Assembly: GCF_000165425.1 (NCBI RefSeq) | Contig: NW_001799178.1 | Location: 470,935 to 534,934, forward strand | Length of the DNA: 64,000 nt | Reading direction: 5' to 3' | DNA from: Paramecium tetraurelia | Lineage: Eukaryota > Ciliophora > Oligohymenophorea > Peniculida > Parameciidae | Part shown: positions 38,801 through 49,530 of the stretch, piece after piece | Position numbering within the stretch: position 1 is the stretch's first letter | Layout of the letters: each line of letters opens with the position of its first letter | Made by a program: the position numbers and the translations under genes | Notes under the pieces: model-generated | The model's input: only the letters and a program-made list of their open reading frames with translations | Databases searched by the model: none | What the model was told of the DNA's origin: nothing

Positions 38801-39261
38801 TAGAAATGGATGCAAAAATATAGACTATGTTGAAAGTTTATACATGAACATTATGTATTTAATATACATAATAAATGCTAATGTTTACTCAAGATAACTA
38901 GCATAATTAATTTCAAATTTAGAATCATCAGCATCATGGAAAGGCATTTAATAAACTATTTGTGAGGTGTAAAACAATTACTTGAATCAATTAAATTAAT
39001 TAATGAAATTGGACAGATCCTATTCAGTTAAAAAAATAAAATCTAGTTAGAAGATCCTTCTGTAGCCAAACTCTAAAGATTCAATTAGGCCTAAAAATGA
39101 CTCTAAGAATGATAATTCTTAATTAAATGAACTTTTAAAATAAAAGTATTAGTAAATTATTATTTATTAGATCAATAACTAAGGAATCATCACCTGTTAA
39201 ACAGTAAATGTAGATCAAGAAATTAATTAGATATAGAACTAAAAATAGCATAAAAGCATGA
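35841..39261 (+). CDS. Large helical protein of unknown function (~1,100 aa), three phase breaks
   Basis: ATG 35841 (MILEEALGVEDDYVRLQ), TGA 39259-39261. Five introns (26, 25, 25, 26 and 25 nt) are needed. The product is mostly helix: IAEGIKQISQSL, TIEMLLDECFEQH, REVIERLIIAKRFSVKF, LQIIDIYEELKLSVLKDLEW, LTQTLITQLI, TLFQIYLYGIFDEES, LYMNIMYLIYIINANVY and a basic C-terminus (KKLIRYRTKNSIKA). A Ser-rich central linker is seen near 37600-37900. Three single-base phase breaks (A run 35964-35970, T run 37196-37198, T run 38710-38715) are each repaired by adding one base to the run. The open plus frame beyond 39261 is the shadow of EMG1 on the other strand. Armadillo-like helical repeats are possible. 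Confidence 0.5.
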
Positions 39262-39529
39262 TTGATTTGAAATCAAATTTATTTTATTTTCGAAATTCTC
39301 ACTATGGATTAAAATCCAATATTGTTATATGTATTGTGATTAATCAATCATATGATGTTTTCCATTTTATTTAATAATGGAGGTATTACTCTTTGTTATT
39401 CTTACAACTTTCAATGGATATAATGTTATTATTCTTGTATTCCATTTTGATAATGTTGTTTTATTTAATGATAGTAAATGTATAAATTAAATAAAATAAT
39501 AATTAAAATTAATATTCTTATCTTTAATA

Positions 39530-40306
39530 TCAAATTACTTAATAATATTACTCAAATGTGTCAATAATTTTGGATAGACAATTAGATGTACTTAATTAAT
39601 ATCTCGAAATTGAAATACAATCATTACTAAACTTACATTCTAAGCCAGGATTGCCTTTGGCTACAGCTCCTATCACAAAAACCAACTACAATAAAAGGCT
39701 ATTTTTACATTATGCTTTTTTTAAATATATTCTTTTAGGTCAACCAATTTCGCTTTGTGTGATGTGGCTACAATGTAAGCTTCATTGGAGAAATACTCTT
39801 GAACTGTGTCATTGTGAATTTGGAGTAAAACTTGGTCCTCTGATTAAATTTTGGCTGTCTCCAATAATTTGGCGATCATTCCACTAAACCTTTTAAAGGT
39901 TCTGGGTATTTTAGTGACTGGATTGATTTCAATTAATCTATTGTCTTCTGTCCTTATCAATACTTTAATTAATCCTGCTTTATTAAGAGGACTATCAAGT
40001 AGTGTTAACAAACTTTGATGTACTATGTCTGGCCTTTTGCTTAATTAAATTATACCTGAAATCTTCTGGATTTCTTCCTAATCGCTTCGATATAAAATGA
40101 GAGTGATCTTCGAAATTCAGCAACACTTTTGATGATTTCAATTATCCCAATTGTAAGACTGCTCCGTCAAGTATGAAAGTTACGATTTCTTTATTCAATT
40201 TTTCTTGAACTTCTAACTCTGGGATCGGGACTTCATTATTAAGAGATTTCTGGATGGTTTTCTTCAACTTCTTGATTTACTTTTTGTTTGAGAGTTGTTT
40301 GAGCAT
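39530..40306 (-). CDS. EMG1: EMG1/NEP1, 18S rRNA pseudouridine N1-methyltransferase (243 aa)
   Basis: SPOUT-class methyltransferase that modifies a hypermodified pseudouridine of 18S rRNA and is needed for 40S biogenesis in the nucleolus. ATG 40306 ([16 protein letters not shown]), two introns (22 and 23 nt), TGA 39530-39532; spliced length exactly 244 codons. Family blocks are clear: [78 protein letters not shown] (SAM-binding knot), [20 protein letters not shown] and the C-terminal IIDTFEQYYQ. The fit is end to end. The plus-strand ORF over 39651-39887 is only its shadow. It is separated from the next minus-strand gene upstream by 42 nt. Confidence 0.93.
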
Positions 40307-40348
40307 AAATTAAAATTATATTAATTAAATAAAACTGAAAATACTTTG

Positions 40349-40666
40349 TCATTTATTATTAGCAGGATTGTTCACTGACTTTATTTTGTTCTGCTTTTTT
40401 AGAAACTCCTTAATGTCTGCTTTTAATTGACTGTATTCTTCTTTCATACTTAAAATCATCCCAGAAGTCTCTTCTCTCTTTGTATGAGAATTTTTTATTT
40501 TTTTTTTGAGTAAGATGAATTGCTAAAATCAAATGATATCAAATACAGGACGTAGCTCTGGGTTTTTTTCGATTTCATTCCATAACTTTTCGATTTTTAA
40601 TTATTTTCTTTGTTAAGCCTATTCTTTGTAACCTTTTGCATCACTGCCAAATTATTGATTTTACAT
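40349..40666 (-). CDS. Small basic coiled-coil protein (97 aa)
   Basis: ATG 40666, one 24-nt intron, TGA 40349-40351; spliced length exactly 98 codons. Lys/Gln/Glu-rich helices: GYKEQAQQRKQLKIEKLW, NPELRPQFILLKKKIKN, MKEEYSQLKADIKEFLKK. No family recognised. It lies just upstream of EMG1 on the same strand. Confidence 0.5.
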
Positions 40667-40867
40667 TTTTAATATTTATTTAATTACAGTATGAATTTGA
40701 ATGCCTCCTCAACTTGTAACCAAATAAATCTAAACAAAAATACATAATATGCAATTCTAAATATCAATTAATCTTAATAATATTGATTATTTTGACATTT
40801 GTGATGGTACTTAGTTATATTTTTAATTAAAAGCAAAGTGAATAAAATAATATAAAATATCTACTCT

Positions 40868-42169
40868 ATGAGTCACTTTGATGACATTGACTTCGGCTAG
40901 AATTCAAACTCCAGTAACGTGCATTTTGAATAAGAGGCAGACTCTGGAAAGAAGTAAGCTTTTGATTTAAAAAAGAAAGCCCAAATAAAACACAAAGAAT
41001 ACTTATATAAAGAAGATATCATCGCTTATAAAAATGACCAATCAAGAAATCTTAGATGAAAAGTAACATTCCTTTCTCAATAGCATAATTAGTTAAGAAA
41101 AAAAATAGACTGTCCACAAAGTCTAAAGCCAATAATTTCCTGGAAATAATTTAGGAGATAAAGAGGATAAACTAGCGAAAAACAGAGAGTCTGCTAGAAA
41201 TAGCAGGAGAAGAAAGAAGATTTATCTAGAATTATTGGAAAACAAAGTTACAAAATTATCAGAACAATTAGATGTTTTTAAGAATGTTAATGAGAGAACT
41301 CAACAATTAGCAATTAATCTATAAAATAAAATAACACAAGTATTCATCATCCTAATTATTAAGAAAAGAGAGCAAGATTCAACTAAGATGATTTTATTTT
41401 CCAATCTCTAAAATTCCATCAATGGAAATGCTGGAGAAATGAATATCGATGCAATCATAGATTCCTTGAATGTATATTACAATCTATACATCCATAGAAA
41501 AAATTTGGTTCTGGATCGCAGGAAAGACATTAGTTAATCGATCATTATGCAAGACAAATTTATGAAAATTGTTTGGCTCCATATATAAATTATATCATTG
41601 GAGTAGCTAAAACTGATTAAGACATATTCTCTAATTAAGAGTAAATGAACCATTTATCCTTAGGCAAACTGATAATACAATCTTAAGAAATCTTAAACTT
41701 ACCGATAAGCAAAAACAAATACTATAAAAAAAATAATAAAAATTAATAAGACATCAAAATGAATTAGCTAAGTATTTTGATTTAATTTATAATAAGTACA
41801 TTATCCTCAATTTAGGAAGTAAAAAATTAAATTTAAGCCGAACTAAGTTCATTTGATTAAACTTTAGAATAGTTAAGAAGAGAGTTGAAACCAAGTCAGG
41901 TGGCTAGATTCTTATTATCTATTGAAAAAAAGGATATGCAACATCACTTTAAAGAATAGTTTGAAAAATGCTTTGGATCAGAAATTGATGAAGATGACTC
42001 TTTGGAATTATATTAATTTATGACTGAGCACAATCAATGTAATTCACTTGGAATAGATATCCAATAAACTTACGAGATATATAGAGCATCCAATGATTTT
42101 TTAAATGGAAAAGCTGAATCGGAAGATTAATAGCAACAATAATTGTAACAATAAACTAAAGTTGAATGA
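40868..42169 (+). CDS. bZIP transcription factor (~403 aa) with two phase breaks
   Basis: ATG 40868 (MSHFDDIDFGQNSNSS). After a 22-nt intron and a Q-rich stretch comes a textbook basic region, KLAKNRESARNSRRRKK (signature N-x7-R with ARNSRRRK), followed by a leucine zipper (LELLENKVTKLSEQL, then FKNVNERTQQLAINL). Such proteins bind DNA as dimers in the nucleus. The C-terminal half is helical, with ILRNLKLTDKQKQIL and LEQLRRELKPSQVARFLLSI; the latter recalls the DOG1-type region of plant TGA-class bZIPs (L..PSQ..RFL), a comparison made from memory. Introns of 22, 24, 26 and about 20 nt. Two single-base breaks, in the A runs at 41643-41645 and 41821-41826, need one base each; then the spliced length is a multiple of three. 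TGA 42167-42169. Confidence 0.8.
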
Positions 42170-42442
42170 ATTGATATAGATATGACCTATATAATTGATT
42201 ATTATATATATTTACATATATAATCATCATTAACAATAGTTAAATATATTTGCTATTTCTTAAACAAAATGTTTATGCATTTTTATTAACTTAATAAATG
42301 TATTCATATATTAAAATATAGGATTTGTATGAATTCAATAAATAGTTTAGTTTACATCATTCGAAAGTTTCATAAGTAATGGATTAAGATGCTTAATAAT
42401 ATAGAATGAACCCATATGATATAATGTTATGATAAATTAATT

Positions 42443-44682
42443 TCATGTCATCTTTCTTATCTTTATGGCATTCGAGAAAATATTTTTAGATAGATCCTTT
42501 TTATATGTTGCAGATGAGATTCTAAGCTTGGAACTAAATGATTTTACTAGGGTTGGAGTCTAAAAAACTTCACTAGCCTTTTTTCTCATAGACATCTATT
42601 TGGTATATTCTTCATTGACGTATGGCACTTGCTCGGGGTCAAGTTTACCAGATACTATATCAGAAATAACTCTAATTTATTCCTCTTATTCAACGATTTG
42701 CTAATCGAAATCTTTAAATTTCTAAAATGTTATTTTATAAATACTGGTTTTTCCACAGGTTTATAATTGATGGAGGTAACAAAATTGAATTTAAGTTATT
42801 TTTTGCCATCCTTAATTTCATAAGCATCATCTTTTGAAACTTTTTCTATAATATCTACTATCTCTCCTTCCTCATTTACATACTAATTATATTTACAAGT
42901 AATGTAACCTTTAGCAATCATCTAAAGTACCTATAATCGTTTTTGCATTTTCTTTAATTATTTGAGAAAGTATTCTTTTCTTAATTGATTATCTGTTTTG
43001 CTTCTGGGTTCAAGTTCAAAAAAATTCCCAATATTTTCTTATTATTTTTTCATGAGAAGTTCATATTCACTGTTTAATTACTTGGAGTAATTTGAAGATG
43101 CTTCCATAAAGTTGAGATTTTGATATTTAACATGAGAAGCATAACTTTTGATTGCATTGTAGAATTATTCTTTGAGTTCTTGATTTCTTCTACTCGAATT
43201 ACCTCCCCAGTTGATAACTTCATCATTTACAACATTTTGGGTTTTGACAAAATTATCCAATTGAACTTCTGGTTATTCATTGGTTGTTAGTTCAAAATTA
43301 AAATGGGAAGATATTTTAGTGCTTTTAACATTTGGATTTATTATTTTCTACAAGACTCTTCTTTTGGGTTATTACTCACTATTTTTAGGATAATTATCTG
43401 CTAACTTTGTTTATGCATTTGTATGTGTTTTCTCAAAGGATAAATTTTTATTTGAATGTTACGCTTTGCATGTTTGATGTTAAAAGAATTGATTAAATTA
43501 TTAGGTATTTTGGATAATTAAAGAATTAGGCAGAATTTTAGATTTTTATTACTTAATCCCTTTATTTGATTTTAATTGATTGCTAATGTTTTTGGGATTA
43601 AATTCAGTCTCCTATAATTGAAAATTCAATTTGCAAGTACTAATCTCTTCTAAATAGGCTAAGTGAGCTTTTAGTTCTTCTGTATTAATTGGTTATTTAG
43701 ACAATTCAACAAATCTCTTCAATCTGAAAATCCATTTCTCTCCAATAAGGAGAAATAATATGTTCCTTGACTCTCTTTGCCAAACTTTCTTCTCGAATTC
43801 TACATTTGAAATTCTAAATAACATTGCTGAATCACAAAGACACTTAATATTAAAATACCTTTTATCATAATTCAAAAAGCTCTCTTCTCCAAAGACTTCT
43901 CCCTCAGCTAATCTAGTCAATTAATGTTCAGTTTAGTTCTCATCTCTTTTTGTGAGTGAAAATTCTCCCTTAAAAACAAAGTATGCCCAATCGCATTCCT
44001 AATCGCCTTCTTAATAGATTGTTTCATTTTTCTAAGGTTTGATAACTTCTAATTTGTATGCGAAATATTTAATTTCATTATCGGAGAATTGTTAAATGTA
44101 GGTGAGCTGTTTCAGAAATGCTATTTTTTCATTATTTTCACTCGATTTGATATTTGAGTTTAACTCGATGATAAATTTAAAATCTAGACAGGCTACATCT
44201 GTTTGTCTTAGTGTAACTGCAGTAGATTTCTAAACATCCTGTAAGCCAAATTCATTGAATGATTATCCAAATGTCATTTCAGAGACTTGAGAATATTGTT
44301 GAATATCCGAAATATCTGTGAAAGTCTTTGGTTTGGTGGAGTCAAGTTCTTAGGTTACTAATACTCTACCACTTAGGATGATGTAGGTGGTTCTGTTAAC
44401 TGATATATTCTAATTAGGCCCAAATGTTTTTAAATAAAGGTGTTTGCATAGTTGTTTCATAAAATCTGCATTGTATTTGGCTTTTATTTTCTCAAAATAT
44501 TGAAAACAAGACATATATTCTATTATCTGTGAGAAATCTTATTCGGTTCTAGATAAATAATCTTTTTATAAAACTTATTTTATTTTTGAGATATCTTGAG
44601 GTTGATTGCCAATCTTTGATAAAATATTAGAGGCTGAGATAATATGAACAGCATGTTAAAGTAATTGAGATTTGCTTTTCAT
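42443..44682 (-). CDS. Protein with two cyclic-nucleotide-binding-like domains (738 aa)
   Basis: ATG 44682, one 23-nt intron near the 3' end, TGA 42443-42445; exactly 739 codons. The N-terminal helix block (LSRTEQDFSQIIEYMSCFQYF) leads into two CNB beta-rolls. The first, degenerate, has TTYIILSGRVLVTQ and ACLDFKFII. The second has the clear CNB pattern: NETIYQEGDQECDWAYFVFK, GEFSLTK, EVFGEESFLNYDKRYFN, MLFRISNVEFEKKV. There is no kinase, channel or GEF domain; the remaining 380 residues are polar and low-complexity, with two coiled stretches. It may be a cAMP/cGMP sensor or a structural relative such as those found in cilia; ligand binding is not certain. Its ATG overlaps the TGA of the upstream gene (ATGA). 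Confidence 0.8.
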
Positions 44683-45289
44683 TTAGATAATTATTTATTT
44701 TAATGACGATATTATATATTAGAACCAGGAATCGCACCGTCAGGATGTTTATAAAAATTAGAACTATATTCAGGAATATGATAAGCCTTATCTCCTAAAA
44801 AATGCGTTCTAATTCCATTTCGATTGTCGTTAACTCGCACTTTTCTTTGCATTTCATCTTCCAATATGTAACCTTAATAGGTTTCCTTATTGGCATGCTA
44901 CAATACTATTGGAAATAAATGACCTCGAAGGTTTTGATGCCATAATCTACATCTTCTAGATGGCCATCCTTTTCCTAGCGCAAATGTTTCTTTTCAAAGT
45001 AAATTTATCTGTCCATGGGTTCAAATTGCTTTCGAAAATTGGGTTCTGAATAAAACTTCTCCAATCTCGATGACTCTTAATTATTGAGTGACTGTTTCAC
45101 AGTAGGAGTATTCAAGATCTGGAATTAATTTTATATTAAAGATTTCTAGACTTTCGGTTACACTTAGCCAAAGAATGTATCACTTTCCCTAGGAGTGATA
45201 ATTTCTAAGGCTTGTTATTCGAACTTCTTTCTTCCTTTGTCCCTCCATTTTTAAGGTTTCAATCCGTCCCAATCCATATAGGAATACAT
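44679..45289 (-). CDS. Probable ciliary/axonemal protein (194 aa), unnamed
   Basis: ATG 45289 (MYSYMDWDGLKPQKWRDKG), one 26-nt intron, TGA 44679-44681; exactly 195 codons. Basic, extended, with many charged and aromatic residues and few hydrophobic cores: REKFYSEP-type segments, MDRQIYFEKKHLRQEKDGH, and a C-terminal GIRTHFLGDKAYHIPEYSSNF. This style (short, Tyr/Pro/Lys-rich, no globular domain) is common in microtubule inner proteins. It shares a 17-nt divergent promoter gap with CFAP300, which supports a ciliary role; both points are inference. Its stop overlaps the next gene's start by four bases. Confidence 0.55.
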
Positions 45290-45305
45290 TATATTAATAT
45301 TAATT

Positions 45306-46087
45306 ATGTAAATTGAATCAGACAATTAAGTTACAAATCAGAGTTACTCTTTTTTTAGGTAAGAGAATACGATTTTGGATGATAAAAAGTTTATGGAAAT
45401 ATTGTAGAAATGGGGTCTATAACATAGCATCAAAGTGAGCACATTTTTATTTGATATCAAATTTGATCATCTAAATCCAAATCAATTTTTGTTGGATTTA
45501 TTCAATTCTAAGGACGTAAGAGGTTCATTGCATTATGTTTCATTTAAATAGAATGTGTTGCTATCATAGATTAAATTTTAACCTTTGACATGCAAATCCA
45601 TAAAATTGGACTTATTCGATAAGTTAACAGAAGATAAAATTGTTGTCAAGGGTCACATCAAGTAGTGTTTCGAGGAATAATTTGAAAATATTCAGATAGC
45701 TGATGAATTACGTAAAGCACTTGTTTTGGAAGATTCGGAACAATATTGTGTATTCAATGAAGCTGACAGATAAGAATTATTATTCAAATTATTCCAAATT
45801 CTAGTTCTGGGGGGATAGCTTTGTTAATATGAAGATGAAATACAAGCCTATTTAGATTGGACAAAGTATTTATACAAAAACACAGTCAAGTATCATGTGA
45901 ATTAATATAAAGTGCTCGAAAATATGCAGATAAGGATGAGATTTACATAGATTCTTATGCTTATGACATTAGGAAATTAGAGAACTCTTACAGTTCAGAT
46001 CATCCATAAAATGTAATGTATGTCGTTGTGAACCCATCATTAAGAATTGTTAATATCATAGAAAACTAATGGTTAAAAGTATGGTGA
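45306..46087 (+). CDS. CFAP300: CFAP300, dynein-arm assembly factor (252 aa)
   Basis: Conserved ciliary protein needed, in animals and algae, for cytoplasmic assembly and transport of axonemal dynein arms. I use ATG 45306 rather than 45393, because the upstream 29 codons stay open and give YSFFRQENTILDDKKFMEIL, which matches the family's N-terminal pattern. Then WGLQHSIKVSTFLFD, FDHLNPNQFLLDLFN, the core YCVFNEADRQELLFKLFQIL-VLGGQLCQYEDEIQAYLDW and, after a 23-nt intron, a C-terminal YVVVNPSLRIVNIIEN. Spliced length exactly 253 codons; TGA 46085-46087. Only 16 nt separate it from the divergent minus-strand gene at 45289, so the two probably share one promoter. Confidence 0.85.
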
Positions 46088-46143
46088 TTCTATTGAATTA
46101 AATTGTGATTAATCATGTTGAATATTTATAAATAAATATTATA

Positions 46144-47317
46144 ATGAATCGAAACACGACCTAGGGAAAAAGCTTTAACATAAAACCATTGGTTTTTAAA
46201 GTTAAAGGCACCAATTATGCAAGTTAAAAAACATCATTTACAAGTTTATCTCCCACTTCTAAAATCGGATCTCCAAGGTTTGCTGATAACTTAAGGAAGC
46301 CCCTCAATCCTATCTTAAGTCCCAAAATCAATAATAAACCTTATGATAATACTCACATCTTTAGATCCACAAGATTCCACTCAGAATTCAAAAAGCCAAC
46401 TCTTGAGAAATAAACTGAAAATGTTACTTTAAAGTTTTCAATCATGAAAGAACTTCATTTACAGAAATAACATACTCACCATAGTGTTCATTGTTCCACA
46501 TAAGTAGTTAAAAAAGATAATATCAATTTATTCGTTTTATGTGAGGGTCATGGCAAGTTTGGAAAGGAATGTTCCTAATATGTTAATCAAAAGATGATAG
46601 AGAAACTCACTAATAACAATTTAAACAATGTAGTTTAGAAAAAAATTGATTAAATAAATCTTTTATTTGAAGACCTCTTTTCTGAAATCAATAAAGAAAT
46701 GGTAATTAATTATATCTATACCTTAATAGCAATACTGCCAGGATCTAGACTCCTCCTAGAGTGGATCCTAAGCTCTTTGCATTTTGATATCTGAAATGAA
46801 ATTGATTTGTTCAAATTTGGGAGAAAGCAAAGTAATGTATTTCTTTTTACAAAAAAATAACTTAGTTTTCAAATAATTAAATACTGTTCACTCTATCGAA
46901 AAAATGTCTGAACAACAGAGAATACTGAATCATGGCGGAGAAATAGAACAAGAATACATTAATTATGTAAAGTCTGGTCCCTTGAAGATATGGCTGAAAC
47001 AAAATAAATCTTAAGGCATCCAATTAACCAGATGCATAGGGTACAACCACTGGCAATAAATTGGAATTACTTGTCAACCAGACACTTCAGAATAGGTTCT
47101 TACTCAATAGGGATATATAATAATTGGGAATAGTCAATTATTCGACTTAATTGATACTATTGATATATCAAAGGTCTTAGAAAAACATATGGTTCCACAA
47201 TCTTAATAAGAAGTCAGCAATATATGTGAATAACTATTACATTTGGCAAAGAGTAGAATTTCTAGTAATTTGCATATAGAATAAATTCTGATGATCATTT
47301 TATTCATTGGAATTTGA
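46144..47317 (+). CDS. PP2C-family protein lacking metal-binding residues: likely pseudophosphatase (381 aa)
   Basis: ATG 46144, one 28-nt intron, TGA 47315-47317; exactly 382 codons. A basic 100-residue N-terminus precedes a PP2C (PPM) fold. Aligned by eye with the family motifs: DGHGG reads CEGHGKFG (Asp to Glu); SGSTA reads SGSQALCILI; the ANVGDSR block reads CSNLGESKVMYF (GDS to GES); DH in the next block is lost (NTVHSIEKMSEQQRIL); RAFGD reads TRCIGYNHW; and the SDGLWD block reads GNSQLFDLI. Metal-coordinating Asp residues are thus changed at every usual site, so catalysis is unlikely. The order and spacing of all blocks are kept, which argues for a folded regulatory protein rather than decay. 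It starts 56 nt after CFAP300. Confidence 0.75.
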
Positions 47318-47511
47318 TTGTGTATATAAATATATAATAAATCATCTTACAACCTAATTGATTTTTCTTGGTTTCCCAAGCAAATGAAACTCCTAAATTG
47401 TGCTGATTAAATTCGATATTAAATTATTTTATATTTCTTAATGACTAAATTCTTTCTTAATTTTATGATGATGATGAAGATTTGAATTCTGTAATTTGCA
47501 TTATTGTTTTG

Positions 47512-47978
47512 ATGAAAAGTAATTAAAATAGCAATTTGGCTGAGACTAGCAATTTGAATGAGGACAACTAATAAATGAAGTCTCTAGTCAATCAAATCAT
47601 GCAGTAAAATAGTAAAATACACAAATAAAAATCCAATATCAAAAGAGTTAAATGGAATTAAGAAAGCTCAGAATTATTCAATAAACTATATCATATGTTT
47701 TTGGGAGACCTCAACATGATACACTCATATTTTTAATAACACACTGACTATAAATTTACCAAAAAATAAATCAAAGTATCAATTTTGTATATTTTAAGAA
47801 ACAATTCACCTAGCAGGTTCACACCCTTACTAAATCGAATAGTAAATCAATGGATGAAGAATTATATGCTAAGATATTTGATTCCTAACAGCAAAGTCTT
47901 TCAAACAGTAATTATTGCGAAGATCCAGAATAAAGTGCAATAAGTGATATAAAGAGTTTTCAATCAAGCAGTTTTTGA
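47512..47978 (+). CDS. SANT/Myb-like protein resembling TFIIIB subunit Bdp1 (147 aa)
   Basis: ATG 47512, one 23-nt intron inside the domain, TGA 47976-47978; exactly 148 codons. Residues 35-90 read VKWNQESSELFNKLYHMFLG, DLNMIHSYFQQHTDY, KFTKKQIKKQF. This matches the extended SANT of Bdp1 (W..EE...F...L..FG.DF..I...F..RT..Q+K.KF), where it contacts U6/tRNA-type promoters with TBP and Brf. The protein is far shorter than Bdp1 of other organisms, so it is either a minimal version or another SANT protein. An upstream coding stretch (DDDEDLNS, 47467-47490) is in frame but has no ATG, so a short 5' exon may be missing. Confidence 0.55.
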
Positions 47979-48035
47979 ATTTGACAATTTATATCATTAA
48001 TTTATTCTCTTTATTCAAACAAAATACAAAACATA

Positions 48036-48825
48036 TCATTCTCCATTTAAGGGTATCTTATAAATTGCCATTGCAACAACTCCCAAATCAACTCCCATAT
48101 GAAATAACGAAGTTGTTAACAATCCAAATTTGTCCCTAGTAATGAAAAAGATTCTTCCTCCTATTGCTATCATTATGAATCCAATTAAGGAAATGATCAT
48201 TAATCTAAGATATAAATCAATGACTTTAAAAAACATACTTGGTAAGAAAATAAATAACAAAAAAATGATACAAGGCATAATGCAAAGCCAAATACCACTT
48301 TAGCTATTCATTATATTTTATTTCTTCATGTGTAGTATATTAATCTGGCAAATAAACCCTCCAGAAAAATTCCTCCAAAAATGGATTGGTAATAGATAAT
48401 AATATCAACGCTAAAATTAAAGACAATTAGTTTCCTTTTAGTGTTTTAATTGCTTCATAATCCAAAATATCATAGTATTGAAACACAACATACCCAAAGA
48501 TTACAGTTGCCAAAAAGGAACCAATTAAAAATAATAAACCGTAACCAATTTCACTAATGTACAAATCGGTTTTTATTAGTTTTGAAAAATGCTTCTTCTA
48601 AATTTATAAACTAATTAACGGTATTGCTAATAAGGTTATAATTTAAAATGCTAATTAACACCCCAAGGGCATTTTCAATACCCACAAGAACAACAAAACC
48701 CAAATAACAGGAGATATCATTAATAACTCTAAGAGCAAAAGTTTCACAAATGTCAACTTTGGTTTTTAGTCAGAAAGCTGTACTGTTTCATCATTTTATT
48801 CTTCATCATAAACTTTTGAATCCAT
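48036..48825 (-). CDS. CPBP-family (CAAX-protease-like) intramembrane metalloprotease (262 aa), one phase break
   Basis: Multi-pass membrane protein related to Rce1-type proteases. ATG 48825 (MDSKVYDEEQNDE); helices at MISPVIWVLLFLWVLKMPL, QIITLLAIPLISLQ, GYGLLFLIGSFLATVIFGY and SLILALILLSI. The hallmark motif EExxxR is present (NPFLEEFFWRVYLP), followed by the FxxxH-like region (WYLALHYALYHF) and a late His motif (LFHMGVDLGVVAMAIY). In this family the Glu and His residues bind zinc. A run of seven A (48259-48265, T on the coding strand) breaks the frame; removing one base gives exactly 263 codons with no intron. Substrate unknown; prenylated-protein processing cannot be assumed. Confidence 0.75.
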
Positions 48826-49530
48826 TTATAAAATAATTATATAAAACAAATTGATGTAATTTATTTCTGATCATCTTTCGAGATAAATAAGAATCCCTGC
48901 CATTAGAATAAGATTCCTTGTAAGAACTCTTGACAAAAAGATCAAAAATTACAATTAAAGTGTTCATTGAGATAAAGTATTAGAAATGAAATAAAACTAA
49001 TGAATTAAGATAATTATAGAATTTAATTTAAGGAAATTTAATGTTTTATCAAATTGATGAACTTCTTGTTATACTTACTAGTTTTATTATGTTATCTAAT
49101 AGATAATTATTATAAAATGATAGATCACTCATTTATTGCAAATAATTAATATTAAAATAATTCTAAACTAAATAATTGTTGAAACTATAATTTTATGTTG
49201 TAGACTTATTAAAAAAGATAATAATCTTTATGTAAATGATATTTTTTAAACTAATTCATTTGAGACAGAAATATATAATTATTGATGAATGTATATATTA
49301 AAGTTACATGAAATGAATTAGTTAAAAAGTGAATGATATTTCTAATTATTATTTAGTATGCTATCCTAATGGGATAGTAAAGATTTGAGTTGAATTAGTA
49401 TTTGATGGATATATGTCAAAATAATTTGAATTTAAATAATGATTAATGAAGTAACTTTTATTTTGTATAATAAACGATTAATAGTTTATCTAGATAATAC
49501 TTAATTGGATTGCTGATAGAATATTAATAA
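48826..49530. other. A+T-rich intergenic stretch
   Basis: About 700 very A+T-rich bases between a gene start (48825, minus) and a gene end (49531, minus). I see no gene, structured RNA or repeat. The promoter of the CPBP gene lies at its left edge. Confidence 0.5.

Noticed and set aside
39651-39887. Plus-strand ORF appearing to extend the 35841-39261 gene, with membrane-like residues before it
   Set aside because: A 25-nt intron leads the plus gene to a TGA at 39259; the later frame is the antisense of EMG1.
45393-45395. ATG 45393 as the start of CFAP300
   Set aside because: The frame stays open to ATG 45306 and the added residues match the family N-terminus better.
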